Source of the DNA: Streptomyces katrae
Lineage (GTDB): Bacteria > Actinomycetota > Actinomycetes > Streptomycetales > Streptomycetaceae
Direction of reading: 5' to 3'
Assembly: GCF_000717655.1 (NCBI RefSeq)
Contig: NZ_JNZY01000002.1
Span: 124,001-188,000 of the forward strand
Length of the DNA stretch: 64,000 nucleotides
Below, piece by piece: positions 10,584 to 18,360 of the stretch; positions within the stretch are counted from its first letter, which is position 1; every line of letters begins with the position of its first letter. The position numbers and the translations under genes are program-made. The notes below the pieces were generated by a model. That model had not been told where the DNA came from. It made no database searches and saw nothing but the letters and a program-made list of their open reading frames with translations.

Positions 10584-11774
10584 ATGAAGTCGTACATCGT
10601 GGGCGTCGGCATGACGAAGTTCGAGAAGCCGGAGTCGAGGGACTGGCAGTACTGGGACATGGCGAAGGAGGCCGGGACCGCGGCGCTGGCGGACGCCGGG
10701 ATCCCGTACGAGGAGGTCGAGCAGGTGCCGGTGGGGTACTGCTTCCAGGCCTCCACTGCCGGGCAGCGGGCCGCGTACGAGCTGGGGCTGAGCGGGGTCC
10801 CGGTCTACAACGTGAACAACAACTGCGCGACGGGGTCGACGGCGCTGATGATGGCGAGGCAGTTCGTGGAGGGCGGGATCAGCGACTGCGTGCTGGCGCT
10901 GGGCTTCGAGAAGATGAAGCGGGGCGCGCTGGGGGGCGGGGCCGACGGGGGTGACTTCAAGACCTCGCCGGTGGCCCGGCACTACGGGATCATGGCCGCG
11001 GCGCACGGCTTCGAGATGTCACCGCCGACCGCGCAGATCTTCGGGAACGCGGCGCGCGAGCACATGGAGCGGTACGGGACCACGGCCGCGCAGCTGGCGG
11101 CGGTGGCGGCGAAGAACCACCGGCACTCGGCGAACAACCCGAACGCGCAGTTCCAGGACGTGTACACGGTCGAGGAGATCCTCGCTGCGAAGCCGATCCA
11201 CGAGCCGCTGACGAAACTGCAGTGCTCGCCGACCTCGGACGGGGCGGCGGCCGCGGTGGTCGTCTCGGAGCGGTTCGTCGTCCGGCACGGCCTGCACGAC
11301 AAGGCGGTGGAGATCGTCGCGCAGGCGATGACGACGGACACGGAGGAGTCGTTCGCCTCCGGCTCGTGCATCGACGTGGTGGGCAAGCCGATGACGGCGG
11401 CGGCCGGGCGGGCGGTCTTCTCGTCCTGCGGACTCGGCATCGAGGACGTGGACGTCATCGAGCTGCACGACTGCTTCTCGATCAACGAGCTGCTGACGTA
11501 CGAGGCGCTGGGCATGTGCGAGGAGGGCGCCGCGGGGAAGCTGGTGGAGTCCGGCGCGACGACGTACGGCGGGCGGTGGGTGGTGAACCCCTCGGGCGGC
11601 CTGATCTCGAAGGGCCACCCCCTGGGCGCCACCGGGCTCGCGCAGGCAGCGGAACTGGTCTGGCAGCTCCGTGCCGAAGCCGGCCCCCGGCAGGTCCCGG
11701 GAGCCCGCGTCGGCCTGGCCCACAACATCGGCCTCGGCGGCGCGGCCGTCGTGACGCTCCTGCGGCGGGGCTGA
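10584..11774 (+). CDS. Lipid-transfer protein / SCP-x-like thiolase
   Basis: 396 residues with thiolase fold. The nucleophilic Cys81 sits in [11 protein letters not shown], His295 in HDCFSINE and His345 in GHPLGATG, the pattern of sterol carrier protein X-type thiolases and of the Ltp proteins of sterol degradation. It would cleave a 3-ketoacyl-CoA or act as a retro-aldolase on the side chain. ATG 10584 follows AGGAG, 9 bases away, and lies 12 bases after the dehydrogenase stop, so it belongs to the same KstR-controlled operon. Whether it is a true thiolase or an aldolase needing a DUF35 partner is open; no DUF35 gene is nearby. Confidence 0.88.
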   Translation: MKSYIVGVGMTKFEKPESRDWQYWDMAKEAGTAALADAGIPYEEVEQVPVGYCFQASTAGQRAAYELGLSGVPVYNVNNNCATGSTALMMARQFVEGGISDCVLALGFEKMKRGALGGGADGGDFKTSPVARHYGIMAAAHGFEMSPPTAQIFGNAAREHMERYGTTAAQLAAVAAKNHRHSANNPNAQFQDVYTVEEILAAKPIHEPLTKLQCSPTSDGAAAAVVVSERFVVRHGLHDKAVEIVAQAMTTDTEESFASGSCIDVVGKPMTAAAGRAVFSSCGLGIEDVDVIELHDCFSINELLTYEALGMCEEGAAGKLVESGATTYGGRWVVNPSGGLISKGHPLGATGLAQAAELVWQLRAEAGPRQVPGARVGLAHNIGLGGAAVVTLLRRG

Positions 11775-11818
11775 CCCGTTCCGCGGCTCCGGGGGGCACG
11801 GGGATAGGCTCCGCCCCC

Positions 11819-12334
11819 GTGAGCGACATGCGCGAGACTTCCTTCAGCGTCACCGGCAAGGTGACCCGGGACGAGTACACCGAGGCGGCCAGGGCCGCCG
11901 GGCTGCTGCGCAGGGGGCGGGCGGTGGCCGCTCTCGGCACGGTCTTCCTGGGCGCGGCGAGCGTGTCGCCGTCCCCGGACGGCCTGACCGTACACCCCGT
12001 CTCCCTCGGCATGGCGGTGGCCTACGGCCTCGTCGTGCTGCTCGTCCTGCCGCGGCTGGCGGTGGCCCTGGGCTTCCGCTCGGGCCGGGCCGCCGAGCAG
12101 AAGCGGGCCGTCGTGGACGGTACGGGCATCGAGGTGTTCCGCGGCGGGGAGTCGCAGCGGATCGTGTGGGACGAGGTGCGCTGGTACCACGAGACGCCCC
12201 GGCTGCACGTGTTCGTGGGCCGTTCGCGCCGCCGGACGTGTCTCGTGGTGCTGCCGAAGCGGCTGTTCACCACGCCGGGCGAGAGCGACCTCCTCGCCGC
12301 CCTCGGCCGCTCGCGCGCAGGCGACGGCTCTTAG
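11819..12334 (+). CDS. YcxB-like membrane protein of unknown function
   Basis: 171 residues. Two hydrophobic segments (about 28-45 and 60-82) precede a C-terminal region with GIEVFRGGESQRIVWDEV and FVGRSRRRTCLVVLPKRLF, which resembles the YcxB-like domain. TAGGCT at 11805-11810 lies 8 bases before the GTG and no ribosome site is seen, so translation is probably leaderless from its own promoter. It is not an obvious part of the sterol pathway. ATG 11828 is an alternative start. Confidence 0.7.
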   Translation: MSDMRETSFSVTGKVTRDEYTEAARAAGLLRRGRAVAALGTVFLGAASVSPSPDGLTVHPVSLGMAVAYGLVVLLVLPRLAVALGFRSGRAAEQKRAVVDGTGIEVFRGGESQRIVWDEVRWYHETPRLHVFVGRSRRRTCLVVLPKRLFTTPGESDLLAALGRSRAGDGS

Positions 12335-12371
12335 CGCCCAGCGGCCGGGAACGGCCGTCCCGCCCGCCGCT

Positions 12372-12797
12372 CTACGGTTCCAGCGTCGGGTCCGTGACCG
12401 CCTCGCCCGTCACGGCGCGGCGGACGGCGTCGGCCAGCGCCCCGGGAGGGTCGTCCCGCAGCACCACCCCCGCCGCTCCCGCGGCGAGCGCCCCTTCGAC
12501 CAGGCCCGGCCGGGCCGACCCGGCCAGCAGCAGCACCCGGCACTCCGGGGCCTCGCGGCACACCGCCGCCACCTCCGCGAGCACCTCCGGCCGGTCCGCG
12601 TCCACCAGCGCCACGGCCGGACAGGCCGTCAGCGCCGCCGCGCCCACGTCCGCACCGGGCGCGACCCGGGCGACCACGTCGAGGTCCGGCTCCAGCTCGA
12701 GCAGGACCGCCAGCGCGCCGGCCGGCGTCCCCGGACCCTCCGCCAGCAGGACCCGCAGCGACCTCGCCGTACGGAAATTCCGGAGCATCTCGTCCAC
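12372..12797 (-). CDS. Stand-alone, degenerate response-regulator receiver domain
   Basis: 141 residues that follow a NarL-type receiver from SLRVLLAEG to VTGEAVTDPTLEP and stop before any DNA-binding domain. The acidic pocket is degenerate (AEG where most have ADD), the switch lysine is replaced (LRDD for LKD), and the likely phospho-acceptor Asp survives in VALVDADRP. It may be a phosphorylation-independent protein or a decaying gene. No histidine kinase is adjacent. The GTG at 12797 has TAGGGT (12804-12809) six bases upstream, fitting a leaderless start. Confidence 0.7.
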   Translation of the reverse strand: MDEMLRNFRTARSLRVLLAEGPGTPAGALAVLLELEPDLDVVARVAPGADVGAAALTACPAVALVDADRPEVLAEVAAVCREAPECRVLLLAGSARPGLVEGALAAGAAGVVLRDDPPGALADAVRRAVTGEAVTDPTLEP

Positions 12798-12924
12798 CCC
12801 GCCACCCTAGGGCCCCGGCCTCCGGCGGCCCGGCAACACGCCCCGGTGAACGTCATCCTGACGTGGAGTCAGGAGTCTTCCCAACTGCTGGGGCGTGCGT
12901 TATACATTCCTTCACCGGTCCGGC

Positions 12925-12940
12925 CTAGAACGCGTTCTAG
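12925..12940. promoter_or_regulatory. KstR-like operator, perfect palindrome
   Basis: CTAGAACGCGTTCTAG is a perfect 16-bp palindrome and its core TAGAACGCGTTCTA matches TNNAACNNGTTNNA at every fixed position. It lies 111 bases upstream of the MaoC gene, downstream of a TATACA element near 12902. It links the MaoC-ADH-SDR operon to the dehydrogenase-thiolase operon at 8439. Confidence 0.85.
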
Positions 12941-12961
12941 AAGGCGGCCGGTCCCGCAAAC

Positions 12962-13003
12962 GACCTCGGTGCGGCCGACGGTGCGGACGACCGCACCGAG
13001 GTC
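12962..13003 (+). other. Leader hairpin between operator and MaoC start
   Basis: GACCTCGGTGCGG (12962-12974) and CCGCACCGAGGTC (12991-13003) form a perfect 13-bp stem with a 16-base loop. It falls inside the expected untranslated leader of the MaoC mRNA, 47 bases before the ATG. There is no T tract after it, so a plain terminator is unlikely; an mRNA-stability or attenuation role is possible. Confidence 0.55.
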
Positions 13004-13050
13004 TTCCAAGCAGAAGCAAACGGGAACCGAAACAAGGAGCAGCATCCTCA

Positions 13051-13905
13051 ATGCCGATCGATGCCGCCAGGGCCCTCGCCGCAGACCCCCGCCGGGGGAA
13101 CCTCACCTGGGACCACAAGGACATCCAGCTCTACCACCTCGGCCTCGGCGCAGGCATCCCTGCCACCGACCCGGACGAGCTGCGCTACACGCTGGAGTCC
13201 AGACTCCACGTACTCCCCAGCTTCGCCACCGTCGCCGGGGCCGGCATGGCCATGATGGGCGGCCTCGCCGCCCCCGGGATCGAGGTCAACCTCGCCAACG
13301 TCCTGCACGGCGGCCAGTCCATCGAGCTGCACCGGCCCATCCCCGTCAAGGGCAGCGCCACCTCCTCCGCCAAGGTCGCCGCCCTCTACGACAAGGGCAA
13401 GGCCGCCGTGATCGTGCTGCGCACCGAAGTCGCGGACGCCGACGGGCCGCTGTGGACGAGCGACGCGCAGATCTTCGTACGGGGCGAAGGCGGGTTCGGC
13501 GGCGACCGCGGGCCCTCCGTCAGGACCGACATGCCCGAGCGGGCGCCCGACCGGGTCGAGGAGCGGCACATCCGCGAGGAACAGGCGCTCCTGTACCGGC
13601 TCTCCGGCGACTGGAACCCCCTGCACGCCGACCCGGAGTTCGCCAAGCTGGCCGGCTTCGACCGGCCCATCCTGCACGGCCTGTGCTCGTACGGGATGAC
13701 CCTCAAGGCCGTCGTCGACACGGCGCTGGGCGGGGACGTCTCGCGGGTCCGCGCCTACCGCACGCGCTTCGCCGGGATCGTCTTCCCGGGCGAGACCCTG
13801 CGGATCCGGATGTGGGAGGAGCCGGGCCAGGTCCGGGTCTCGGTGACCGCCGTCGAACGGGACGACGCGCCGGTCCTCGCCGACACCGTCGTCGAACACG
13901 CGTAA
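13051..13905 (+). CDS. MaoC-family enoyl-CoA hydratase (hydratase 2 type)
   Basis: 284 residues, a double hot-dog protein as in eukaryotic-type R-specific hydratases. YRLSGDWNPLHADPEFA matches the hydratase 2 motif, with catalytic Asp187 and His192. It should add water to the trans-2-enoyl-CoA made by the fused dehydrogenase. The size and first half (NVLHGGQSIELHRPIP) match hydratases of long-chain and bile-acid/sterol side-chain oxidation. AAGGAG lies 12 bases before the ATG. First gene of an operon with the ADH (32-base gap) and SDR (14-base gap). Confidence 0.9.
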   Translation: MPIDAARALAADPRRGNLTWDHKDIQLYHLGLGAGIPATDPDELRYTLESRLHVLPSFATVAGAGMAMMGGLAAPGIEVNLANVLHGGQSIELHRPIPVKGSATSSAKVAALYDKGKAAVIVLRTEVADADGPLWTSDAQIFVRGEGGFGGDRGPSVRTDMPERAPDRVEERHIREEQALLYRLSGDWNPLHADPEFAKLAGFDRPILHGLCSYGMTLKAVVDTALGGDVSRVRAYRTRFAGIVFPGETLRIRMWEEPGQVRVSVTAVERDDAPVLADTVVEHA

Positions 13906-13937
13906 CGCCCGACGCCCGACCACAAAGGAGCCGCACC

Positions 13938-15017
13938 GTGCGCGCAGCACTGCAGAGCGAGATAGGCCAGGACAAGCTCGAGGTCGTCGACGACATGGAG
14001 ACCGCGGGCTTCGGCCCCGGCAAGGTCAGGATCCGCATCAAGGCCACCGGCCTGTGCCACTCGGACCTCTCCGCGATGAGCGGCGTGCTGCCGCAGCCCG
14101 CCCCCTTCATACCCGGCCACGAGGGCTCGGGCGAGATCGTCGACGTCGGCGACGGGGTCACCACACACGCCATCGGCGACCGGGTCCTCGTCTGCTGGCT
14201 GCCGCCGTGCGGGCACTGCCCCGCCTGCAAGCGCGGCCAGGGGCACCTGTGCCTGGAGTCCTTCGCGAACGTGGCCACGCCCAACTTCCGCCGCACGGGC
14301 GGCGGGGACATCTTCGGCTTCGCCGGCACCGGCACCTTCGCCGAGGAGGTGGTGGTGCCCGCCGCCTGCGCCGTACCGATCCCCGACGACCTTCCGTACG
14401 ACATCGCCGCGCTGATCGGCTGCGGCGTGACCACCGGCCTCGGCGCGGCCGTCAACACGGCCAAGGTGGAGGCCGGGTCCTCGGTCGCCGTCATCGGCTG
14501 CGGCGGCGTCGGCATCTCCGTCATCCAGGGCGCCAAGGTGCAGGGCGCGGCGCAGATCATCGCCGTGGACCCGGTGGCCTCGCGGCGCGAGGCGGCGCTG
14601 CGCTTCGGTGCGACGGAGGGGGTCGCGCCGGAGGCCTTCGCCGACGCCAAGAACCGGATCACGGGCGGCGAGGGCTTCGACTACGTCTTCGAGGTCGTCG
14701 GCAAGTCCGCGACCACGCAGACCGCGTACGAGATGACCCGGCGCGGCGGCTCCGTCGTCGTGGTCGGCGCGGGCGCGCTCGACGACAACTACTCGATCAA
14801 CATGTTCTCGCTGTTCTTCGACGAAAAGAAGATCCTGCCGTCGATGTACGGGGGCGGGGACGTGCTCCGCTCGTACGAGCGCACCATCGCGCTGTGGCGG
14901 GCCGGCCGGGTGGACCTGGCGGGCCTGATCACCCACCGGGTGCACCTCGCCGAGATCAACGACGCCCTCGACCAGATGCGTACGGGTGTCGCCCTGCGCA
15001 CCTGCATCGAACTCTGA
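13938..15017 (+). CDS. Zinc-dependent alcohol dehydrogenase (MDR family)
   Basis: 359 residues, class III-like medium-chain dehydrogenase. Catalytic-zinc ligands are Cys40 (GLCHSD) and His61 (GHEGSG). The structural zinc site is complete at Cys91, Cys94, Cys97 and Cys105. The nucleotide fold reads VIGCGGVGISVIQ and is followed by IAVDP, which suggests NAD rather than NADP. It may oxidise a hydroxyl group of a side-chain or hydroxyacyl intermediate. GTG 13938 follows AAAGGAG. Confidence 0.88.
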   Translation: MRAALQSEIGQDKLEVVDDMETAGFGPGKVRIRIKATGLCHSDLSAMSGVLPQPAPFIPGHEGSGEIVDVGDGVTTHAIGDRVLVCWLPPCGHCPACKRGQGHLCLESFANVATPNFRRTGGGDIFGFAGTGTFAEEVVVPAACAVPIPDDLPYDIAALIGCGVTTGLGAAVNTAKVEAGSSVAVIGCGGVGISVIQGAKVQGAAQIIAVDPVASRREAALRFGATEGVAPEAFADAKNRITGGEGFDYVFEVVGKSATTQTAYEMTRRGGSVVVVGAGALDDNYSINMFSLFFDEKKILPSMYGGGDVLRSYERTIALWRAGRVDLAGLITHRVHLAEINDALDQMRTGVALRTCIEL

Positions 15018-15031
15018 GAGGAATCCGGCAG

Positions 15032-15973
15032 ATGTCACTCCCACTTGAGGGACTGTCCGCCATCGTCACCGGCGCCGGCCGCGGGCTCGGCCGGGCCGAG
15101 GCGATCGAGCTCGCACGGCTCGGCGCGAGCGTGGTCGTCAACGACTTCGGCCAGGGCGGACGCGACGGCTCCGGGGAGGCCTCCGCCGCCCCGGCGCAAG
15201 AGGTGGCCGCCGAGATCCGCGCCGCGGGCGGGCAGGCGGTGGCGCACCTCGGCGACGTGGCCGACTTCGGGCAGGCGCGCGAGCTGGTCGAGCTGGCGGT
15301 GAACAGCTTCGGGAAGCTCGACATCCTGGTCAACAACGCGGGCATCCTCCGCGACCGGATGGTCTTCTCCATGTCGGAGGAGGAGTGGGACTCGGTCATC
15401 CGCGTCCACCTCAAGGGTCACTTCAACACCACCCACTTCGCCTCCGTGCACTGGCGCGCACGCTCGAAGGCGGCGGGCGGACCGGTCTACGGCCGGATCA
15501 TCAACACCTCCTCCGAGGCCTTCCTCGGCGGCTCGGCCGGCCAGCCGAACTACGCGGCGGCCAAGGGCGGCATCGTGGGCCTCACGACCTCGACCGCCCT
15601 GGCCCTCGCCAAGTACGGGGTGACGGCCAACGCGATCTGTCCGCGCGCCCGGACCCGGATGACGGAGGACGTGTTCGCGGGCTTCCAGGTCCCGGAGGAG
15701 GGCAAGCTCGACCCGCTGGCTCCCGAACACGTCTCGCCGCTCGTCGGCTACCTGGCCTCGCCGGCCTCCGCGAAGGCCAACGGGCAGCTGTTCGTCGTGC
15801 ACGGCGGGATCGTGGTGGTGATGGAACGCCCGAAGGTGGCCGCCAAGTTCGACACGGGCAAGGAGGCCTTCTCCTACGAGGAGCTGGACGAGCTGCTCAC
15901 CCCGCACTACGATTCCCGCCCGGCGAACGAGACGTTCGCCGCGGTGGAGGTCCTCGGCCTCAGGCGCGACTAG
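15032..15973 (+). CDS. SDR dehydrogenase resembling the HSD17B4/MFE-2 dehydrogenase domain
   Basis: 313 residues. Cofactor motif TGAGRGLGR near the start, NNAG in LVNNAGILRD, catalytic Ser in INTSSEAF, and YAAAK with Tyr174 and Lys178. Insertions such as VVVNDFGQGG and a long C-terminal tail are typical of the 3-hydroxyacyl-CoA dehydrogenase part of peroxisomal MFE-2 and of actinobacterial Hsd4A-like enzymes. It would oxidise the hydroxyacyl-CoA made by the MaoC protein, giving the substrate for the thiolase. Last gene of the operon; its end overlaps the convergent gene at 15960 by 14 bases. Confidence 0.88.
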   Translation: MSLPLEGLSAIVTGAGRGLGRAEAIELARLGASVVVNDFGQGGRDGSGEASAAPAQEVAAEIRAAGGQAVAHLGDVADFGQARELVELAVNSFGKLDILVNNAGILRDRMVFSMSEEEWDSVIRVHLKGHFNTTHFASVHWRARSKAAGGPVYGRIINTSSEAFLGGSAGQPNYAAAKGGIVGLTTSTALALAKYGVTANAICPRARTRMTEDVFAGFQVPEEGKLDPLAPEHVSPLVGYLASPASAKANGQLFVVHGGIVVVMERPKVAAKFDTGKEAFSYEELDELLTPHYDSRPANETFAAVEVLGLRRD

Positions 15974-16565
15974 CCGGCGGGGCGGAGGGGCGGAGGGGGC
16001 GCTTGTAGTACCGCCACGGGAACCAGCCGGCGCCGACCGGGATCCAGCCTTCCGATTCCATCCGCCGGTGCCGCGCGAGGGAGGGGAGCGTCACCCGGCA
16101 GTGCTCCCAGGGGTGGCCGGACGCCTCCACCTCGTGGAAGAAGGGGCCGTAGCCGACCATGTGCCAGCCGTCGCGGCCGGCCTCGTCCAGGGCGGCCATC
16201 TCGTTGAACGCGGTCAACCCGCCGAGGGTGCGGCGCTTCGGGGCGTCCGGTCCCTCGGCGGGCGGCGGCGCCGAGCCCACGGCCTTGCCGGCGAAGCGCT
16301 GCTGGGCGGCCTGCCGGCTCACCCCCAGGACGCGGCCCACCGTGTCCCAGCTGTGGCCGGCGGCCCTGGCGCCCTGGACGGCCTCGCGCAGCAGCCGGCT
16401 CGCCTCCTCTGCTCCGACGCGCGAGGCGTCCACCAGGCGCAGGTACCCGTGGGGGTCGTGTTCCAGCGAGTCGGCCAGCCCCTCGGGGGCGCCGAGAACG
16501 GCTGCGGCGATCCCTTCCCGGATCCTGTCCGTCTCCGCAGGGTGGAGCAGCGGTTCGTCGTTCAT
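15960..16565 (-). CDS. Helix-turn-helix DNA-binding protein
   Basis: 201 residues. A helix-turn-helix at about 75-98 reads HSWDTVGRVLGVSRQAAQQRF, after a helical N-terminal part. The C-terminal half (MVGYGPFFHEVEASGHPWEHCRV onward in about 130-190) is Trp/His-rich and unassigned. The start ATG overlaps the stop of the membrane-protein gene upstream (ATGA), so the two are coupled. Two GTCAAG-N5-CTTGAC operators precede the pair and are good candidates for autoregulation. Confidence 0.8.
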   Translation of the reverse strand: MNDEPLLHPAETDRIREGIAAAVLGAPEGLADSLEHDPHGYLRLVDASRVGAEEASRLLREAVQGARAAGHSWDTVGRVLGVSRQAAQQRFAGKAVGSAPPPAEGPDAPKRRTLGGLTAFNEMAALDEAGRDGWHMVGYGPFFHEVEASGHPWEHCRVTLPSLARHRRMESEGWIPVGAGWFPWRYYKRPLRPSAPPASRA

Positions 16566-16843
16566 CGGCGCAGTCCGGCGAGGGGTTCGAGGGCGTCGAG
16601 GACTTCCTCGTCGCGGCGCGTCCGTTCGGCGTCGGCGGCCGCCGCTCGGGCGGCCAGGCCGGCGGTGCAGGCGATGAGTGCGAGGCCCGCGACGATCAGG
16701 GCGGCAGTGGCGGCGGTGCCGAGCCGGTCGCCGAACATCGCCGTCAGGGCCGGCAGGCTCACGGCGAGCGGCAGCGCGGCGGCCATGGACGGGGTGGCGG
16801 GGAAGGCGACCCGGTGCCGGGCCTTCGAGTTCAAGATCGACAT
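16562..16843 (-). CDS. Small membrane protein coupled to the HTH gene
   Basis: 93 residues with two hydrophobic segments (about 16-34 and 41-62), then a charged tail DAERTRRDEEVLDAL. No family recognised. The ATG directly abuts an inverted repeat that also covers the ribosome-site region, so a bound regulator would block both transcription and initiation. It may sense or anchor for the HTH partner; this is inference from gene order only. Confidence 0.7.
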   Translation of the reverse strand: MSILNSKARHRVAFPATPSMAAALPLAVSLPALTAMFGDRLGTAATAALIVAGLALIACTAGLAARAAAADAERTRRDEEVLDALEPLAGLRR

Positions 16844-16890
16844 GCGTCAAGGAAACCTTGACGCCGCCGCGTTGTCAAGAATTCCTTGAC
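16844..16890. promoter_or_regulatory. Twin operators GTCAAG-N5-CTTGAC
   Basis: GTCAAG-GAAAC-CTTGAC at 16846-16862 (extending to GCGTCAAGG/CCTTGACGC) and GTCAAG-AATTC-CTTGAC at 16874-16890 are perfect inverted repeats with the same half-site and same 5-bp spacer. Their centres are 28 bp apart, close to three helical turns. They control the membrane protein/HTH operon, and perhaps the divergent ROK gene. Confidence 0.75.
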
Positions 16891-17091
16891 ACCCCTCCGG
16901 CCGGTCGTCGACGGACAGGAGCGCTACGGCCTCCCCGTCGGTGCAGGACGGTGCCCCGGCGAACACCGTCGCCGGCTCATGGGCGCGCGGATTCCGGGAA
17001 GCCGTCACCGCCCTTGAACTGCACGGCAGATGGCGCCCGGCCGTGTCCCGGAGGGCGGCCGCAGCGCAACCGGCTGGACGAGAATGGCCGG

Positions 17092-18318
17092 ATGACCAGC
17101 AGCGACGAGGGCGCCGAGCAGCCCTGGAACCCCCGACGGCAGCGCAGCGCCAACGAGCGGCTGCTGTGGGACCGGCTGCGCTCCGGCGGGGCCGCCTCGC
17201 GGGCGCAGCTCGCGCGCGAGACGGGACTGTCCAAGCCCACCGTCTCCAGCGCGCTCGCCGCCCTCGAACAGGCCGGCCTGGTCCGGGAGGCCGGTACGCA
17301 CGCGCCCGAGCGGGGCCGGATCGCCGTGCTGTACGCCCCCGATCCGACGGCCGGTCACGCCCTCGGGCTCGACATCGGCCGGAGCTGGCTGCGCGTGGCG
17401 CTGGCCGACCTCGACGGCACCGTCGTCGCCCGCTCCGACGTCCGCAACCAGGCCCGCACCGCGAACGGCATGGCCGACCTCGCCGTGTCCGCCGCCCGCG
17501 GGCTCGTCGCCGACTCCGGGCTGGACCCGGACAAGGTCACCCAGGCCGTCGTCGGCACGCCCGGCGTCTTCGACGAAGACGAGCGCCGGGTCCGGTACGC
17601 CCGGCAACTGCCGGGGTGGAGCCGCCCGGGGCTGCTCGACCGGATCCGCGACGGGCTCGGCCTGCCCGTCGCCGTCCAGAACGACGCCAACCTCGCGGCG
17701 CTCGGCGAGTACACGTACGGCGTCGGTGCGGGCAGCCGGCTCTTCGTCTACATCATGATCGGAACCGGCCTCGGCATGGGCATCGTCAACGAGGGCCGGC
17801 TGTTCACCGGGGCGCACGGCGGGGCCGGCGAGATCGGCTTCCTGCCGTGGCCGGGCCGTCGCGAGCCGGAGCGCGCAACCGACGGCACGGCCGACAGCAC
17901 GGCCGACAGCACGGCCGACGGCACGGCGGACAGCATGGAGGACGCCGTCTCGGCCGGGGCCGTGGTCCAGACGGCCCGCGCCCACGGGATGACCGGGCCC
18001 CTCACCGCCAAGGACGTCTTCGACGCCGCCCGGACGGGAGACGCGGCCGCCGCCCGGGCGGTGGAACTCGAGGGGGAACGCCTCGCCCACACCGTCGCGG
18101 CGGTCTCCGCCGTCCTCGACCCCGACCTCGTCGTCCTCGGCGGCGGCGTCGGCCGCAACGCCGACCTGCTGCTGCACACGGTCCGCCAGACGCTGCGCAC
18201 GCTCACCCCGCTGCGGCCGAAGGTGGCGCCCAGCAGCCTGGGGGAGGACGCGGTGCTGCTGGGCGCGGTGGCCACGGCGCTCGACGCAGCCCGCGACCTG
18301 GCTTTCGAAGGCCGCTGA
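17092..18318 (+). CDS. ROK-family transcriptional regulator lacking the usual zinc motif
   Basis: 408 residues. A winged helix (about 18-70, SRAQLARETGLSKPTVSSAL) is joined to a sugar-kinase-like domain (LGLDIGRSWLRVALADLDG; catalytic-type Asp in QNDANLAALGE; VLGGGV near the end). ROK proteins normally carry CxCGxxGCxE after the GAGEIG segment. Here that place holds a low-complexity run built from the four-residue unit T-A-D-S/G, and no cysteine motif is seen. It is probably a sugar-responsive repressor. The ATG has only a weak ribosome site; TTG/GTG alternatives were not supported. Confidence 0.87.
   Translation: MTSSDEGAEQPWNPRRQRSANERLLWDRLRSGGAASRAQLARETGLSKPTVSSALAALEQAGLVREAGTHAPERGRIAVLYAPDPTAGHALGLDIGRSWLRVALADLDGTVVARSDVRNQARTANGMADLAVSAARGLVADSGLDPDKVTQAVVGTPGVFDEDERRVRYARQLPGWSRPGLLDRIRDGLGLPVAVQNDANLAALGEYTYGVGAGSRLFVYIMIGTGLGMGIVNEGRLFTGAHGGAGEIGFLPWPGRREPERATDGTADSTADSTADGTADSMEDAVSAGAVVQTARAHGMTGPLTAKDVFDAARTGDAAAARAVELEGERLAHTVAAVSAVLDPDLVVLGGGVGRNADLLLHTVRQTLRTLTPLRPKVAPSSLGEDAVLLGAVATALDAARDLAFEGR
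17881..17934. repeat. In-frame 12-bp tandem repeat inside the ROK gene
   Basis: About four and a half copies of GACGGCACGGCC / GACAGCACGGCC, coding for T-A-D-G/S units. The unit length is a multiple of three, so slippage changes protein length without a frameshift. Confidence 0.8.
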
Positions 18319-18360
18319 GCGGCGGGGAATCCGAGCCTGGCCGCCGGCCGGGGCGCTCTG

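Noticed and set aside
9729..11006. Minus-strand frame opposite the dehydrogenase and thiolase
   Set aside because: Shadow of two genes with strong motifs; composition unlike a protein.
16846..16890. HspR HAIR element
   Set aside because: The half-site is CTTGAC and the spacer is 5 bp; HAIR is CTTGAGT-N7-ACTCAAG.
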